Positions 35,910-44,214 of a DNA stretch of 64,000 bases are shown here, in pieces. The stretch comes from Cyclobacteriaceae bacterium (GTDB lineage Bacteria; Bacteroidota; Bacteroidia; Cytophagales; Cyclobacteriaceae): assembly GCA_025055435.1 (NCBI GenBank), contig JANWWN010000008.1:1-64000 (forward strand), read 5' to 3'. The position numbers and the translations under genes are program-made. Below the pieces are notes generated by a model that worked only from the letters and a program-made list of their open reading frames with translations, was not told where the DNA came from and did not search any database. Positions within the stretch are counted from its first letter, which is position 1. Each line of letters opens with the position of its first letter.

Positions 35910-37172
35910 TTACAACAGCGCTCTTTCCGCCCTGGCTACCACCGATGCTACGGTGGAGTCGCCCGTCACATTGACCACAGTGCGGAGCATATCCAACGGG
36001 CGGTCAACTGCAAGAATTAAAGCCAGTCCGGCCGGGTCAAGACCCACCGCTTCCAACACAATAATCAGCATGATAATCCCCGCGCCGGGCACCGCAGCCG
36101 CTCCGATTGATGAAAGAACCGCTGTGAGCAGAATGGTAAGTTGCTGCCCTACTGTCAGGTCTATTCCAAAAGCCTGGGCAATGAACACTGCCGAAACGGC
36201 CTGATGAATACTCGTACCGTCCATGTTGATGGTGGCTCCGAGCGGCAGCACAAAACCGGAAACCTCTTCGGATATGCCAAGGTTTTTACGCGCGCATTCC
36301 ATCGTTACCGGCAGCGTGGCTGCACTGGAACTGGTAGAGAACGCCAATATTTGCGCTGGAAGAATGCCCCGTACAAAATCCGGATAACGGATGCGCGAAA
36401 GAAACCGGAGCAACAGCGGGTATATCACAAACACCATGAAGGCCAGCCCAAGCACCACCGTTAAACTGTACGCACCCAATGCACCGATAAGCTGAAGGTC
36501 AATATTCAGACTGGCCAGCAGGGCAAACACCCCCACCGGTGCAAACTTCATTAGCAATTCCACAAACTTCAGAATAACCTCATTACCCCCTTCAAAAAAT
36601 CCCTTCACCGTTTTAACCTTATCGGCAGGAGCCAAAATCATGGAAATACCAAACAGGATGGAAAAGAAAATAACCTGCAACATGTTGGTATTACTGCTCA
36701 TTGCACCAAAAACATTATCGGGAACAATATTGACCAGCACCTGTAAAGGCCCTTCACTTTTCTGCTGATGCGCAACCGTAACGCGCGTACCGATATCGGA
36801 GGCATAGGCCTCGCTGAGTTGCTGACGCTTTTCGGCTGAAAGAAATTTTCCCGGACGAATCATATTCACCGCAACCAGCCCGATGGTCACGGCAATTACT
36901 GTGGTGAACAGATACAACCCGATGGTACGCCCGCCCATGCGCGATAGTTTTGATACATCGGAGAGTGAAGAAATACCGTCAACCAGCGAAAATAAAATAA
37001 GCGGTATGGCAATGAGTTTGAGGGAATTAATAAACAAAATGCCCCACGGCTTAATCCAGTTGGCGGTAAAGCCCAGCAAACCCAGTGGCTCGGCCACAAA
37101 CCCCCATACCAGCCCGATACCCATGGCCACGAGTATTTTGGCATACAACGGCAGGCGCAGCAATCGCTTCAT
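35910..37172 (-). CDS. dicarboxylate/amino acid:cation symporter (copy 2)
   Basis: 420 residues, same family and colinear with the copy at 34529-35827 (LYAKILVAMGIGLVWG versus LHTRILIGMGVGLVVG). It has TSSSAATLPVTMECARKN, PLGATINMDGTSIHQ and RTVVNVTGDSTVAS. The substrate-site motifs are almost identical, so the two differ elsewhere. It neighbours aspartate aminotransferase, fitting uptake and use of aspartate or glutamate. Confidence 0.9.
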   Translation of the reverse strand: MKRLLRLPLYAKILVAMGIGLVWGFVAEPLGLLGFTANWIKPWGILFINSLKLIAIPLILFSLVDGISSLSDVSKLSRMGGRTIGLYLFTTVIAVTIGLVAVNMIRPGKFLSAEKRQQLSEAYASDIGTRVTVAHQQKSEGPLQVLVNIVPDNVFGAMSSNTNMLQVIFFSILFGISMILAPADKVKTVKGFFEGGNEVILKFVELLMKFAPVGVFALLASLNIDLQLIGALGAYSLTVVLGLAFMVFVIYPLLLRFLSRIRYPDFVRGILPAQILAFSTSSSAATLPVTMECARKNLGISEEVSGFVLPLGATINMDGTSIHQAVSAVFIAQAFGIDLTVGQQLTILLTAVLSSIGAAAVPGAGIIMLIIVLEAVGLDPAGLALILAVDRPLDMLRTVVNVTGDSTVASVVARAERALL

Positions 37173-37278
37173 TGGCTAAAAATAGAAAAATCAGCCAAGC
37201 GACTGAAGTAAAAACGTATGCAGTTATGTTACCGGCAGGCAGCTTTAAATTATCCGGATTAAAAAGCTCATTGTATTT

Positions 37279-38484
37279 TTATTTCAACCGGCTCAGGGTT
37301 TCCTTTATTCTCCACATAGCTTCCTTTAGCTCAGCTTCCGAAGCGGCATAAGATAACCGGATACAGTTACCATCGCCAAACGCTGCACCGGGCACAAGTG
37401 AAACATGAGCTTTGTCGAGCAGGTACATGCATAAATCAAAATCGTTCCGGATAACCAGAGTTCCGTCTGACTTACCATAGTAGTATGATACATCCGGGAA
37501 GAAATAAAACGCCCCCTGCGGATAGTTGGCCTTAAAACCGGGAATTTCTTTTAAAAGATTATACACCACTTCACGACGTTTGCGGTATTCCTCGGCCATG
37601 TTGCGCGTAGGTGTGGGATCACCGGTTATGGCTGCCAGTGCAGCGCGCTGGGCTATGGAACAATTAGCCGATGTAAGCTGCCCCTGCATCTTGATGCAAC
37701 CATCGGTTATCCACTTAGGTGCCGCCAGGTAGCCCACCCGCCAGCCCGTCATGGCAAAGCCTTTTGCAAAACCGTTGATGGTAATGGTTCGTTCAAACAT
37801 GCCGGGCAGGGCAGCCATGCTTACCGTTTCGCCGGTAAAGTTGATGTGCTCATAAATTTCATCAGCTATAACCAGCACGTGGTCGTACCGGCGTATAACA
37901 GCTGCTATTTCTTCCAGTTCTTTACGTGTAAAAACCGACCCGGTAGGGTTGCATGGTGATGAGTAAATGATTGCGCGCGTGCGCGGTGTGATGGCTGCCT
38001 CCACCTGCGCGGCAGTTACCTTAAAGTCATTTTCAATCGTACCGCTCACAAACACAGGTATGGCTTCGCATAAACGAATCAATGCATCGTAGCTCACCCA
38101 GTAGGGTGAAAAAACAATCACCTCATCGCCCGGGTTAAGTAGGGCAAACATGGCGTTGGCAATAGACTGCTTGGCACCGTTGGATACGATGATGTTCTCG
38201 GCTTTGTAGGGCACCCGGTTTTCGCGCTGGTATTTCGCGGCCAGTGCATCGCGCAAATCCGGATAGCCGGCTACGGGCGGATAGGCAAACCACCTGCCTT
38301 CATCAATGGCCCGTTTGGCTGCCTCGCAGATGTGTGCCGGTGTTTTGAAATCCGGTTCACCAAGACTCAGATTAATTACGTCAATGCCGCGGCTTTTGTA
38401 TTCGCGGGCTTTGGCCGCCATGGCCAGCGTAGCCGACTCTTCGATGGCGTCTAATCGGTTTGACAAAAATTTTCCCATACTCAT
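37279..38484 (-). CDS. aspC: aspartate aminotransferase, class Ib
   Basis: 401 residues. LSLGEPDFKTP near the N-terminus, SNGAKQSIAN, SSPCNPTG, DEIYEHI and NGFAKGFAMTGWRVGY with the PLP Lys. Exchanges the amino group of aspartate and 2-oxoglutarate. ATG at 38484 or 38478 fit; the former overlaps the stop of the broken PIN gene as ATGA, so its own promoter may have been displaced when the toxin module arrived. Confidence 0.92.
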   Translation of the reverse strand: MSMGKFLSNRLDAIEESATLAMAAKAREYKSRGIDVINLSLGEPDFKTPAHICEAAKRAIDEGRWFAYPPVAGYPDLRDALAAKYQRENRVPYKAENIIVSNGAKQSIANAMFALLNPGDEVIVFSPYWVSYDALIRLCEAIPVFVSGTIENDFKVTAAQVEAAITPRTRAIIYSSPCNPTGSVFTRKELEEIAAVIRRYDHVLVIADEIYEHINFTGETVSMAALPGMFERTITINGFAKGFAMTGWRVGYLAAPKWITDGCIKMQGQLTSANCSIAQRAALAAITGDPTPTRNMAEEYRKRREVVYNLLKEIPGFKANYPQGAFYFFPDVSYYYGKSDGTLVIRNDFDLCMYLLDKAHVSLVPGAAFGDGNCIRLSYAASEAELKEAMWRIKETLSRLK

Positions 38485-38849
38485 TGATAGATAATTACTT
38501 CAGGTGATTTTAGTAATCTGAAATCACCATCCGAAGTAATTAAAGGTATTTGTAAAAATAATGCGGTTGCTGCCACAATACAATCCGGTAATTTAAGTCT
38601 GGTAACTTTTCTTAATTCGATGACATGCTTCTTAATCTCATCATTAATATCTATAACAATACAGTCATCGATAAATCATGAAATCACTTTTTCCTGTGCT
38701 GAAGTTATACCTTCAAAACCTAACAACTCCAGCTGATTGATAAAAGAGAGATACAGTTTCTTTCGATAAAGTATTTCGGCTAAGGTTTTATCTCCGCTTA
38801 ATAAATAGAGAACAATATTGGTATCAGGCAATAAACTATTCCCACTCAT
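38481..38849 (-). pseudogene. VapC-like PIN-domain toxin interrupted by an in-frame stop
   Basis: Reading from the ATG at 38849, the PIN fold is recognisable: LLPDTNIVLYLLSGD (first Asp), INQLELLGFEGI (Glu), then LPDCIVAATALFLQ and LITSDGDFRLL (the other two Asp). An in-frame TGA at codon 58 (38678-38676) splits it between AQEKVIS and FIDDCIVID, after which the frame continues cleanly to a TGA at 38483-38481. PIN toxins are Mg-dependent RNases. The intact rest of the frame suggests a recent nonsense mutation; a single base change would restore it. Start overlaps the antitoxin end by 14 bases. Confidence 0.8.
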
Positions 38850-39003
38850 TTCTCAGTTCTTTTTGAATAATGAGTGGGTCTTTTTTAAGCTTTACAGACC
38901 CGCAATATTTAAAGGTATCTACACCACCCTTTTCGGTTAATGCTTTATTTAGAACTTTTTGGATTTTTCTTTTTCCTGATTTCTTTTTGACAACTGTTGC
39001 CAT
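38836..39003 (-). CDS. small antitoxin partner of the PIN toxin
   Basis: 55 residues beginning MATVVKKKSGKRKIQKVL and ending LIIQKELRNEWE. Very basic at the start. It overlaps the toxin start and shares its strand, the standard antitoxin-first layout, and such short VapB-like proteins are known partners of PIN toxins. The DNA-binding fold cannot be read with certainty. It is intact although the toxin is broken. The pair is richer in A and T than the genes on either side, suggesting transfer. Confidence 0.7.
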   Translation of the reverse strand: MATVVKKKSGKRKIQKVLNKALTEKGGVDTFKYCGSVKLKKDPLIIQKELRNEWE

Positions 39004-39010
39004 AATGTAC

Positions 39011-39018
39011 CAAATATA
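39011..39018 (-). promoter_or_regulatory. -7 box TATATTTG for the toxin-antitoxin pair
   Basis: TATATTTG on the minus strand ends 7 bases before the antitoxin ATG at 39003. The remaining 39019-39182 shows no gene. Confidence 0.4.
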
Positions 39019-39182
39019 CTACTCATTTTGATGACCCGGAAAAACAGGGTATTTAAACAAACTGGTTTCTAATTAAGTCGGGACCGTTCATGCCCGTCAT
39101 TGCTCTCTGATAATATATTGATCACGGAAGGATGAACCACCTGTCAATCATTTTTAATTAAACGGTGAGATTGGCTTTTTAA

Positions 39183-39791
39183 TTAACTGAACTGCGTCCG
39201 GCTGACTATACTCCTTCCCAGCGTGATCTCATCGGCATATTCCAGTTCTCCGCCTACCGGTATGCCGCGGGCAATGGTACTTACCTTCACGGGTAAATCT
39301 TTTACACGCTTATGAATATAGAATGCTGTGGTATCACCCTCCAGCGTAGGACTTAACGCCAGAATAACTTCTTTAATTTCGGTTTGGCCGTGATTCAGTC
39401 GCTGCACCAGCGTTTCAATGTGCAGCTCACCCGGCCCGATGCCTTGTACGGGCGAAATCACGCCTCCTAACACGTGGTACAGTCCATTGTACTGAGCCGT
39501 GTTTTCAATAGCCAGCACATCGCTGGACCGTTCCACCACGCACAGCAGGGAGCGGTCGCGCCTGGCGTTGCTGCAAATGCTGCACACCTCGCCATCGGAA
39601 ATGTTATGGCAATGCACACAAAAGCGGATGTTATCGCGCAGGCGCTGCAGTGCAGTGGCAAGCGCCTGGGTGGTTTCGGGTTTTTCCTTTATAAGATGAA
39701 ACACCAGCCGTAGGGCCGTCTTCCTGCCGATGCCCGGCAGGCGGGAAATTTCGGTTACGGCTTCTTCTATCAGTCGGGACGGAAACTGCAC
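39183..39791 (-). CDS. recR: recombination mediator RecR
   Basis: 202 residues, complete. An N-terminal helix-hairpin-helix (LPGIGRKTALRLVFHLI), a four-Cys zinc site (CVHCHNISDGEVCSIC), and a Toprim domain (LLCVVERSSDVLAIE) are seen in the usual order. With RecO and RecF it loads RecA on gapped DNA. ClpS lies 5 bases upstream. Confidence 0.95.
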   Translation of the reverse strand: MQFPSRLIEEAVTEISRLPGIGRKTALRLVFHLIKEKPETTQALATALQRLRDNIRFCVHCHNISDGEVCSICSNARRDRSLLCVVERSSDVLAIENTAQYNGLYHVLGGVISPVQGIGPGELHIETLVQRLNHGQTEIKEVILALSPTLEGDTTAFYIHKRVKDLPVKVSTIARGIPVGGELEYADEITLGRSIVSRTQFS

Positions 39792-39796
39792 GGTAG

Positions 39797-40111
39797 TCAG
39801 ATAATTCGGGCGTCAATTCCGGCTTCGCAGATGGCATCGCGCATGGGCCTGAGTTGTTCAAAGCTGCCCTGTTTCACGGTGCATTTGCCTCTGTAATGGA
39901 TAATCCATGTGCACTGCTCGGCCTGCTCGGGCGTGTGTTTGCACACCCGGATAAGCGTTTCAATCACATGGTCGAACGTATTCACATCGTCATTGAACAC
40001 CACCAGGTCCAGCACCTCGGTGGTTTCAACGGTTTCCAGCACATCTGCAATAACAAGTTCCTGCTCGCGCATGGGCGAAGTTCGATTAAAACGACTTTCA
40101 AAATTAAGCAA
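39797..40111 (-). CDS. clpS: ATP-dependent Clp protease adaptor ClpS
   Basis: 104 residues. The NDDVNTFDHVIETLIRV stretch is the ClpS signature, followed by EQAEQCTWIIHYRGKCTV. ClpS delivers N-end-rule substrates to ClpAP or ClpCP. ATG at 40111 or 40072 (residue 14) could be the start; the first 13 residues look unusual, so the shorter form is possible. Divergent from the symporter at 40186. Confidence 0.9.
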   Translation of the reverse strand: MLNFESRFNRTSPMREQELVIADVLETVETTEVLDLVVFNDDVNTFDHVIETLIRVCKHTPEQAEQCTWIIHYRGKCTVKQGSFEQLRPMRDAICEAGIDARII

Positions 40112-40185
40112 TCATCTTTCAATCTGCATGGCCTGTTTAATTAGTATTTTTTGCATTTCCGCCCTCTAAACGCATTCTTTGCACC

Positions 40186-41655
40186 ATGTCGCCATTTTTT
40201 GTTTTATCCATTATCGGAATATACTTTTTGGTACTCATCCTCATCTCCCAGCTCACCTCCAAAGGCGCAACAACCGAAACCTTCTTTACCGCCAACCGGC
40301 AGTCGCCCTGGTATCTGGTGGCCTTTGGTATGATTGGCGCTTCACTGTCGGGTGTTACGTTTATTTCAGTGCCTGGCAATGTGGGCAAGACGGGCTTTGC
40401 CTATTTTCAGGTGGTGCTGGGTTATGTGCTGGGTTACTGGGCCATCATCGGCATCCTCATGCCGTTGTATTACCGGCTTCATGTGGTTTCGATTTACTCC
40501 TATCTGGAGCAGCGATTCAGCTTTTGGTCGCACAAAACCGGCGCTTTTTTCTTCATGGTATCGCGCACCATCGGTTCTTCGCTGCGCCTGTACCTGTCGG
40601 CTACCGTACTGCAGTTGTTTCTGTTCGATGCCTGGCATATTCCTTTTTTTGTTACCGCGGCCACCACTATTGTACTGATATGGGTTTATACATTCCGCGG
40701 TGGTATTAAAACCATTGTATGGACCGACACTTTTCAAACCACTTTCCTGGTTTCGGCTGTGGTTGTTGCCGTTTGGCAAATTGCCGACCGCCTGGGTTTT
40801 TCGTTCGGTGAGATGGTAGATGCCATCCGCTCGAGCGGCTATGCCAAAGTTTTTCATTTTGAGGATGTAAACTCTCCGCTTTATTTCTGGAAGCAGTTTC
40901 TGGGCGGAGCGTTCATTGCCTTAACGATGACGGGCATGGACCAGGAAATCATGCAAAAAAACTTAACCTGCCGTACGCTGAAAGAAGCTCAGAAAAACAT
41001 GTTTTGGCTCAGCAAAACGATTGTTGTGGTTAACCTGTTGTTCCTTACGCTGGGGGCTTTGCTGTATATTTACAGTACACGGCATCAGCTTCCGTTACCT
41101 GCCTCTTCTGATGAACTGTTACCGCGACTTGCGCTTCATGAATTCAATCTCACCGTAGGTATTTTCTTTGTGCTGGGTATTACGGCCTCTTCCTACGCCA
41201 GTGCCGACTCGGCCCTGGCGGGATTAACCACTTCATTTTGTATTGACTTTCTCAACTTCAAAAACAAACCCGAAAAACAAAAGCAACGTGAAAAATTTGT
41301 TGTTCATCTGGGCTTTTCAGTGCTCTTTCTCATCATCATTCTCATCTTCAAAGAAATCAACAACCGGGCCGTAATTGATGCAGTGCTCACCATGGCCGCT
41401 TACACGTACGGGCCTTTGCTGGGGTTATTTTCCTTCGGTCTATTTACGCGAAGAAACGTACGCGACAAACTTGTTCCGGTGGTATGCCTGCTTTCACCGG
41501 CAATCTCCTATGCCATCAGCCTGCATGCACCACGATGGTTCAACGGCTATGTGGTGGGGCTGGAAATTCTGCCGGTAAACGGTTTCATCACCTTTGCAGG
41601 ACTGTGGTTGCTGTCCCTGGGACTGCCAAAAAAGGAAAAGGCCATTCCGGCATAG
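40186..41655 (+). CDS. sodium:solute symporter family protein
   Basis: 489 residues with about 13 membrane segments. Family features include FGMIGASLSGVTFISVPG in the second segment, MTGMDQEIMQKNLTCRTLKEAQKNM (shortened: MTGMDQEIMQKNL), and a Na2-site-like SSYASADSALAGLTTSF. The substrate is unknown; SSS members carry sugars, proline, sialic acid or inositol. A promoter-like ATTCTTTG lies just upstream of the ATG. Confidence 0.85.
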   Translation: MSPFFVLSIIGIYFLVLILISQLTSKGATTETFFTANRQSPWYLVAFGMIGASLSGVTFISVPGNVGKTGFAYFQVVLGYVLGYWAIIGILMPLYYRLHVVSIYSYLEQRFSFWSHKTGAFFFMVSRTIGSSLRLYLSATVLQLFLFDAWHIPFFVTAATTIVLIWVYTFRGGIKTIVWTDTFQTTFLVSAVVVAVWQIADRLGFSFGEMVDAIRSSGYAKVFHFEDVNSPLYFWKQFLGGAFIALTMTGMDQEIMQKNLTCRTLKEAQKNMFWLSKTIVVVNLLFLTLGALLYIYSTRHQLPLPASSDELLPRLALHEFNLTVGIFFVLGITASSYASADSALAGLTTSFCIDFLNFKNKPEKQKQREKFVVHLGFSVLFLIIILIFKEINNRAVIDAVLTMAAYTYGPLLGLFSFGLFTRRNVRDKLVPVVCLLSPAISYAISLHAPRWFNGYVVGLEILPVNGFITFAGLWLLSLGLPKKEKAIPA

Positions 41656-41679
41656 CAGAACGGCCTTAACCCGATTAAA

Positions 41680-41696
41680 ACCAACCCCACGTTGGT
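41680..41696 (+). terminator. weak hairpin after the symporter
   Basis: ACCAAC (41680-41685) pairs with GTTGGT (41691-41696) around CCCAC, followed by a moderately T-rich stretch. Weak as an intrinsic terminator. Confidence 0.3.
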
Positions 41697-41724
41697 GTTA
41701 TCTTGTTAACTGCCCTTCGGCAAA

Positions 41725-42054
41725 TTATTTCTTCACATAACTGTACTCCAGGGTTTCGTTGTCTTTTATGATGCGGATGGTGTACGCACCAAACTTCACA
41801 TCGCAGAAGTCAATAATCATTTTTCTCCGGTTCAGGCGCTGGGCAGTAACCACATCGCCATTCGAAGCAACTACCTGAACAATGGCCCCCAGATATTTAC
41901 GCTCGGCCCGGAAAACGAAAAGATTGGGATGACGGGTTTGCAACACATCCACCACTTCCTCCGACTGACCGGCCTGAATAGCCGGTGCAGCCGAAAGGGT
42001 AAAAACAGAAGCCAACAACAGACTCAGTGCAAGAAGCAGGATAATCTTTTTCAT
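41725..42054 (-). CDS. small exported protein, unknown
   Basis: 109 residues from the ATG at 42054, which gives a clean signal peptide (KKIILLLALSLLLASVFTLSAAPA). A longer frame begins at 42231 but runs into the next gene and lacks any export signal. The mature part is beta-rich: VFRAERKYLGAIVQVVASNG, then GAYTIRIIKDNETLEYSYVKK. It resembles T9SS-era secreted beta-sandwich stubs but no family is recognised. Confidence 0.65.
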   Translation of the reverse strand: MKKIILLLALSLLLASVFTLSAAPAIQAGQSEEVVDVLQTRHPNLFVFRAERKYLGAIVQVVASNGDVVTAQRLNRRKMIIDFCDVKFGAYTIRIIKDNETLEYSYVKK

Positions 42055-42190
42055 GGGTTGTTTGATTCGCAGGACACAGTATGCCAAAGCCTGTGCCATG
42101 TAAGAAATCGGGCGATTTTGCCGAATTTTAAAGTGAACAAAGTGGGTTTTGTCCCTTTTTGGGAAGACGGTTTCCCTGATTTGTCCGGGT

Positions 42191-42544
42191 TCAGAGCAAT
42201 TCCGCAGCCGGATCCCAGAAATGACGCTCAAAGTTTATAATCTGGTCGTTTTCCACGCGTATTCCTTCTTTTTCCAGAAGTTGCTGCATGGTGTCTGGTG
42301 TTTCGAAATGGTGCTTGCCGGTAAGTAGTCCGTTGCGGTTCACCACCCGGTGGGCGGGCACATCGGGAGGCGAGGCATTCATGGCCCAGCCTACCATACG
42401 AGCGCTCAATTTAGTGCCAAGATAAGCAGCAATGGCACCATAGCTGGTTACGCGGCCGGGCGGTATGAGCTTCACCACCTCATACACATCGCGAAAGAAA
42501 TCCTTTGCCCGCTCCGGACCCAACGGCGCTTTTTGTTTTTTCAT
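42191..42544 (-). CDS. alkyltransferase-like protein (ATL), catalytic Cys replaced
   Basis: 117 residues. The MGMT-type DNA-binding domain is present: IPPGRVTSYGAIAAYLG and ARMVGWAMNASPP. The active-site box that reads PCHRV in MGMT is PAHRVVN here, so the Cys acceptor is Ala. ATL proteins bind O6-alkylguanine and flag it for nucleotide excision repair instead of removing the alkyl group. Directly downstream of, and only 1 base from, the beta-CASP hydrolase gene end. Confidence 0.88.
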   Translation of the reverse strand: MKKQKAPLGPERAKDFFRDVYEVVKLIPPGRVTSYGAIAAYLGTKLSARMVGWAMNASPPDVPAHRVVNRNGLLTGKHHFETPDTMQQLLEKEGIRVENDQIINFERHFWDPAAELL

Positions 42545-43942
42545 TCAGATTCCCTGGAATAAGTGTACGCTCTCCATGTACTTAGGCACCATCACATTCC
42601 ATTTTAGCCGCTGCCGGATGGCATCGGCATAGGTATAGAGGTCGTTGCCCTCACCATGAACCGTAAACGTTAGCTTGGGTTTTTCCTGGAACTGGCCCAT
42701 CCACCTAAACAATTCTTCACGGTCGGCATGGCCGCTCATGGCACTGGTGTACTCCACGCGACAATTTACGGGTACTTCTTCACCAAAAATTTTTATTGTT
42801 TTTTCGCCATCCAGCAGTCGCCTGCCACGTGTACCTTCAGCCTGATAGCCGGCTATTAACACTGTGTCTTCTTTTCTCCGAAGCCGGTGATAAAGGTGAT
42901 GCAGAATTCTTCCGCCGGTCATCATGCCGCTGGAAGAAATAATAATGGCACGTTGCCTGATGTTATTTAATGATTTGGAATGTTCATTCGAGCGCACAAA
43001 CACCAACATGTTGGTTTCCACCTCATGTGCGAATTCTTTCAGGTTGAAGGTATTTTTCAGATAATCCGCATGACGAAAGAAAAGATAGGTTGCCGAGATG
43101 GCCATGGGACTGTCAATATACACCGGCACATCCGGTATGCGGTCTTCCTTCATCAGCTTGCGCAGATGATAGAGTAAACCCTGTGTGCGTCCAACCGAGA
43201 AAGCCGGGATGAGTAACACACCGTTTTTATCGAACGTTTCATTGGCAAGACGCGCCAGTTCGGCTTCGGGATTGCCCACAGGATTATCCTTGTTGCCATA
43301 GGTACTTTCAATAAACAACACATCGGCCTGTGCAACGGCTGCAGGCGGATGAAGCATCTCACTCTGATACCTTCCGATATCCCCCGAAAAAACAATACGC
43401 TTGGTTTGCTCATTACCCTGAACAGCAATTTCGGTAATGGCCGAACCCAGCAAATGTCCGGCATCACGGAAAGTAACCTGTATGCGGTCGTTCAACCGGA
43501 AGGTTTCGTTGTAGTGAAAAGTTTTAAGAAGCGGAAAAACAGCCTTCGCATCGGTTTCGGTGTAAAGCGGCAACGGGTGCGCATGTTTTGAGTAGCCTTT
43601 ATGGATGGCGTATTCTGTTTCTTCTTCCTGCAGCTTCGCGGAGTCAATCAGCATGATTTCAAGCAAGTCGGCTGTGGGCGGCGTGCAATAGATGGGTCCG
43701 GAAAATCCTTCCCGCACCAGCTTAGGCAGGTAGCCGGAGTGGTCGATATGTGCGTGGCTAAGGACAACTGCTTTAATGGAAGACGGATCAACCGGGAAGG
43801 CATCCCAGTTACGCAAACGTAATTCTTTCAGGCCCTGAAATAATCCGCAGTCAAATAGAAAACGATAATCATCCGCCTCAACCAGATAGCGCGAGCCGGT
43901 TACACTTTCGGCCCCGCCCAGAAACTTAACACGAACATCCAT
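42545..43942 (-). CDS. metallo-beta-lactamase/beta-CASP hydrolase, RNase-like
   Basis: 465 residues. The metal site HAHIDHSGYLP is near residue 58, with GDIGRYQSEM, SGHADREEL and a final VHGE. The beta-CASP insert is in the middle (FIESTYGN, IPAFSVGRTQ). These features fit the YSH1/CPSF-73-like RNA-processing nucleases found in many bacteria. Its start overlaps the acylphosphatase stop by one base. No bacterial substrate is known to me. Confidence 0.88.
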   Translation of the reverse strand: MDVRVKFLGGAESVTGSRYLVEADDYRFLFDCGLFQGLKELRLRNWDAFPVDPSSIKAVVLSHAHIDHSGYLPKLVREGFSGPIYCTPPTADLLEIMLIDSAKLQEEETEYAIHKGYSKHAHPLPLYTETDAKAVFPLLKTFHYNETFRLNDRIQVTFRDAGHLLGSAITEIAVQGNEQTKRIVFSGDIGRYQSEMLHPPAAVAQADVLFIESTYGNKDNPVGNPEAELARLANETFDKNGVLLIPAFSVGRTQGLLYHLRKLMKEDRIPDVPVYIDSPMAISATYLFFRHADYLKNTFNLKEFAHEVETNMLVFVRSNEHSKSLNNIRQRAIIISSSGMMTGGRILHHLYHRLRRKEDTVLIAGYQAEGTRGRRLLDGEKTIKIFGEEVPVNCRVEYTSAMSGHADREELFRWMGQFQEKPKLTFTVHGEGNDLYTYADAIRQRLKWNVMVPKYMESVHLFQGI

Positions 43943-44214
43943 CAGCGCCTGATTTCAAAGTTTGTAAAGTTTATTAATTCTTTTTCTTCAACAAGAACTT
44001 TATCTACTCGCGCACGTGGCGGCCCTTGATGACACCAGGCTATAAGTTGCTGCAATGCCTGCTCCTCTCCTTCAGCTTCCAGATACACGCTGCCATCCGG
44101 CTCATTTCGCACAAATCCGGTGATACCCAGTTTGCGGGCCTGTTCGGCAGCCGAAGCACGGTAATACACACCCTGCACCTTACCCGTTACCCGGATGGCG
44201 AAATGCTTTTTCAT
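43942..44214 (-). CDS. acyP: acylphosphatase
   Basis: 90 residues, the normal size. The catalytic RVTGKVQGVYYRASA stretch (Arg near position 24 in the family) is at residues 7-20, and GFVRNEPDGSVYLEAEG carries the Asn. Hydrolyses acyl phosphates such as 1,3-bisphosphoglycerate and carbamoyl phosphate. It follows the aldehyde dehydrogenase with an overlap of start and stop. Confidence 0.93.
   Translation of the reverse strand: MKKHFAIRVTGKVQGVYYRASAAEQARKLGITGFVRNEPDGSVYLEAEGEEQALQQLIAWCHQGPPRARVDKVLVEEKELINFTNFEIRR

Noticed and set aside
38676-38678. TGA read as selenocysteine in the PIN toxin
   Set aside because: No selenoprotein genes or a SECIS-like hairpin are seen, and PIN toxins have no Cys need at that place; a nonsense mutation is simpler.
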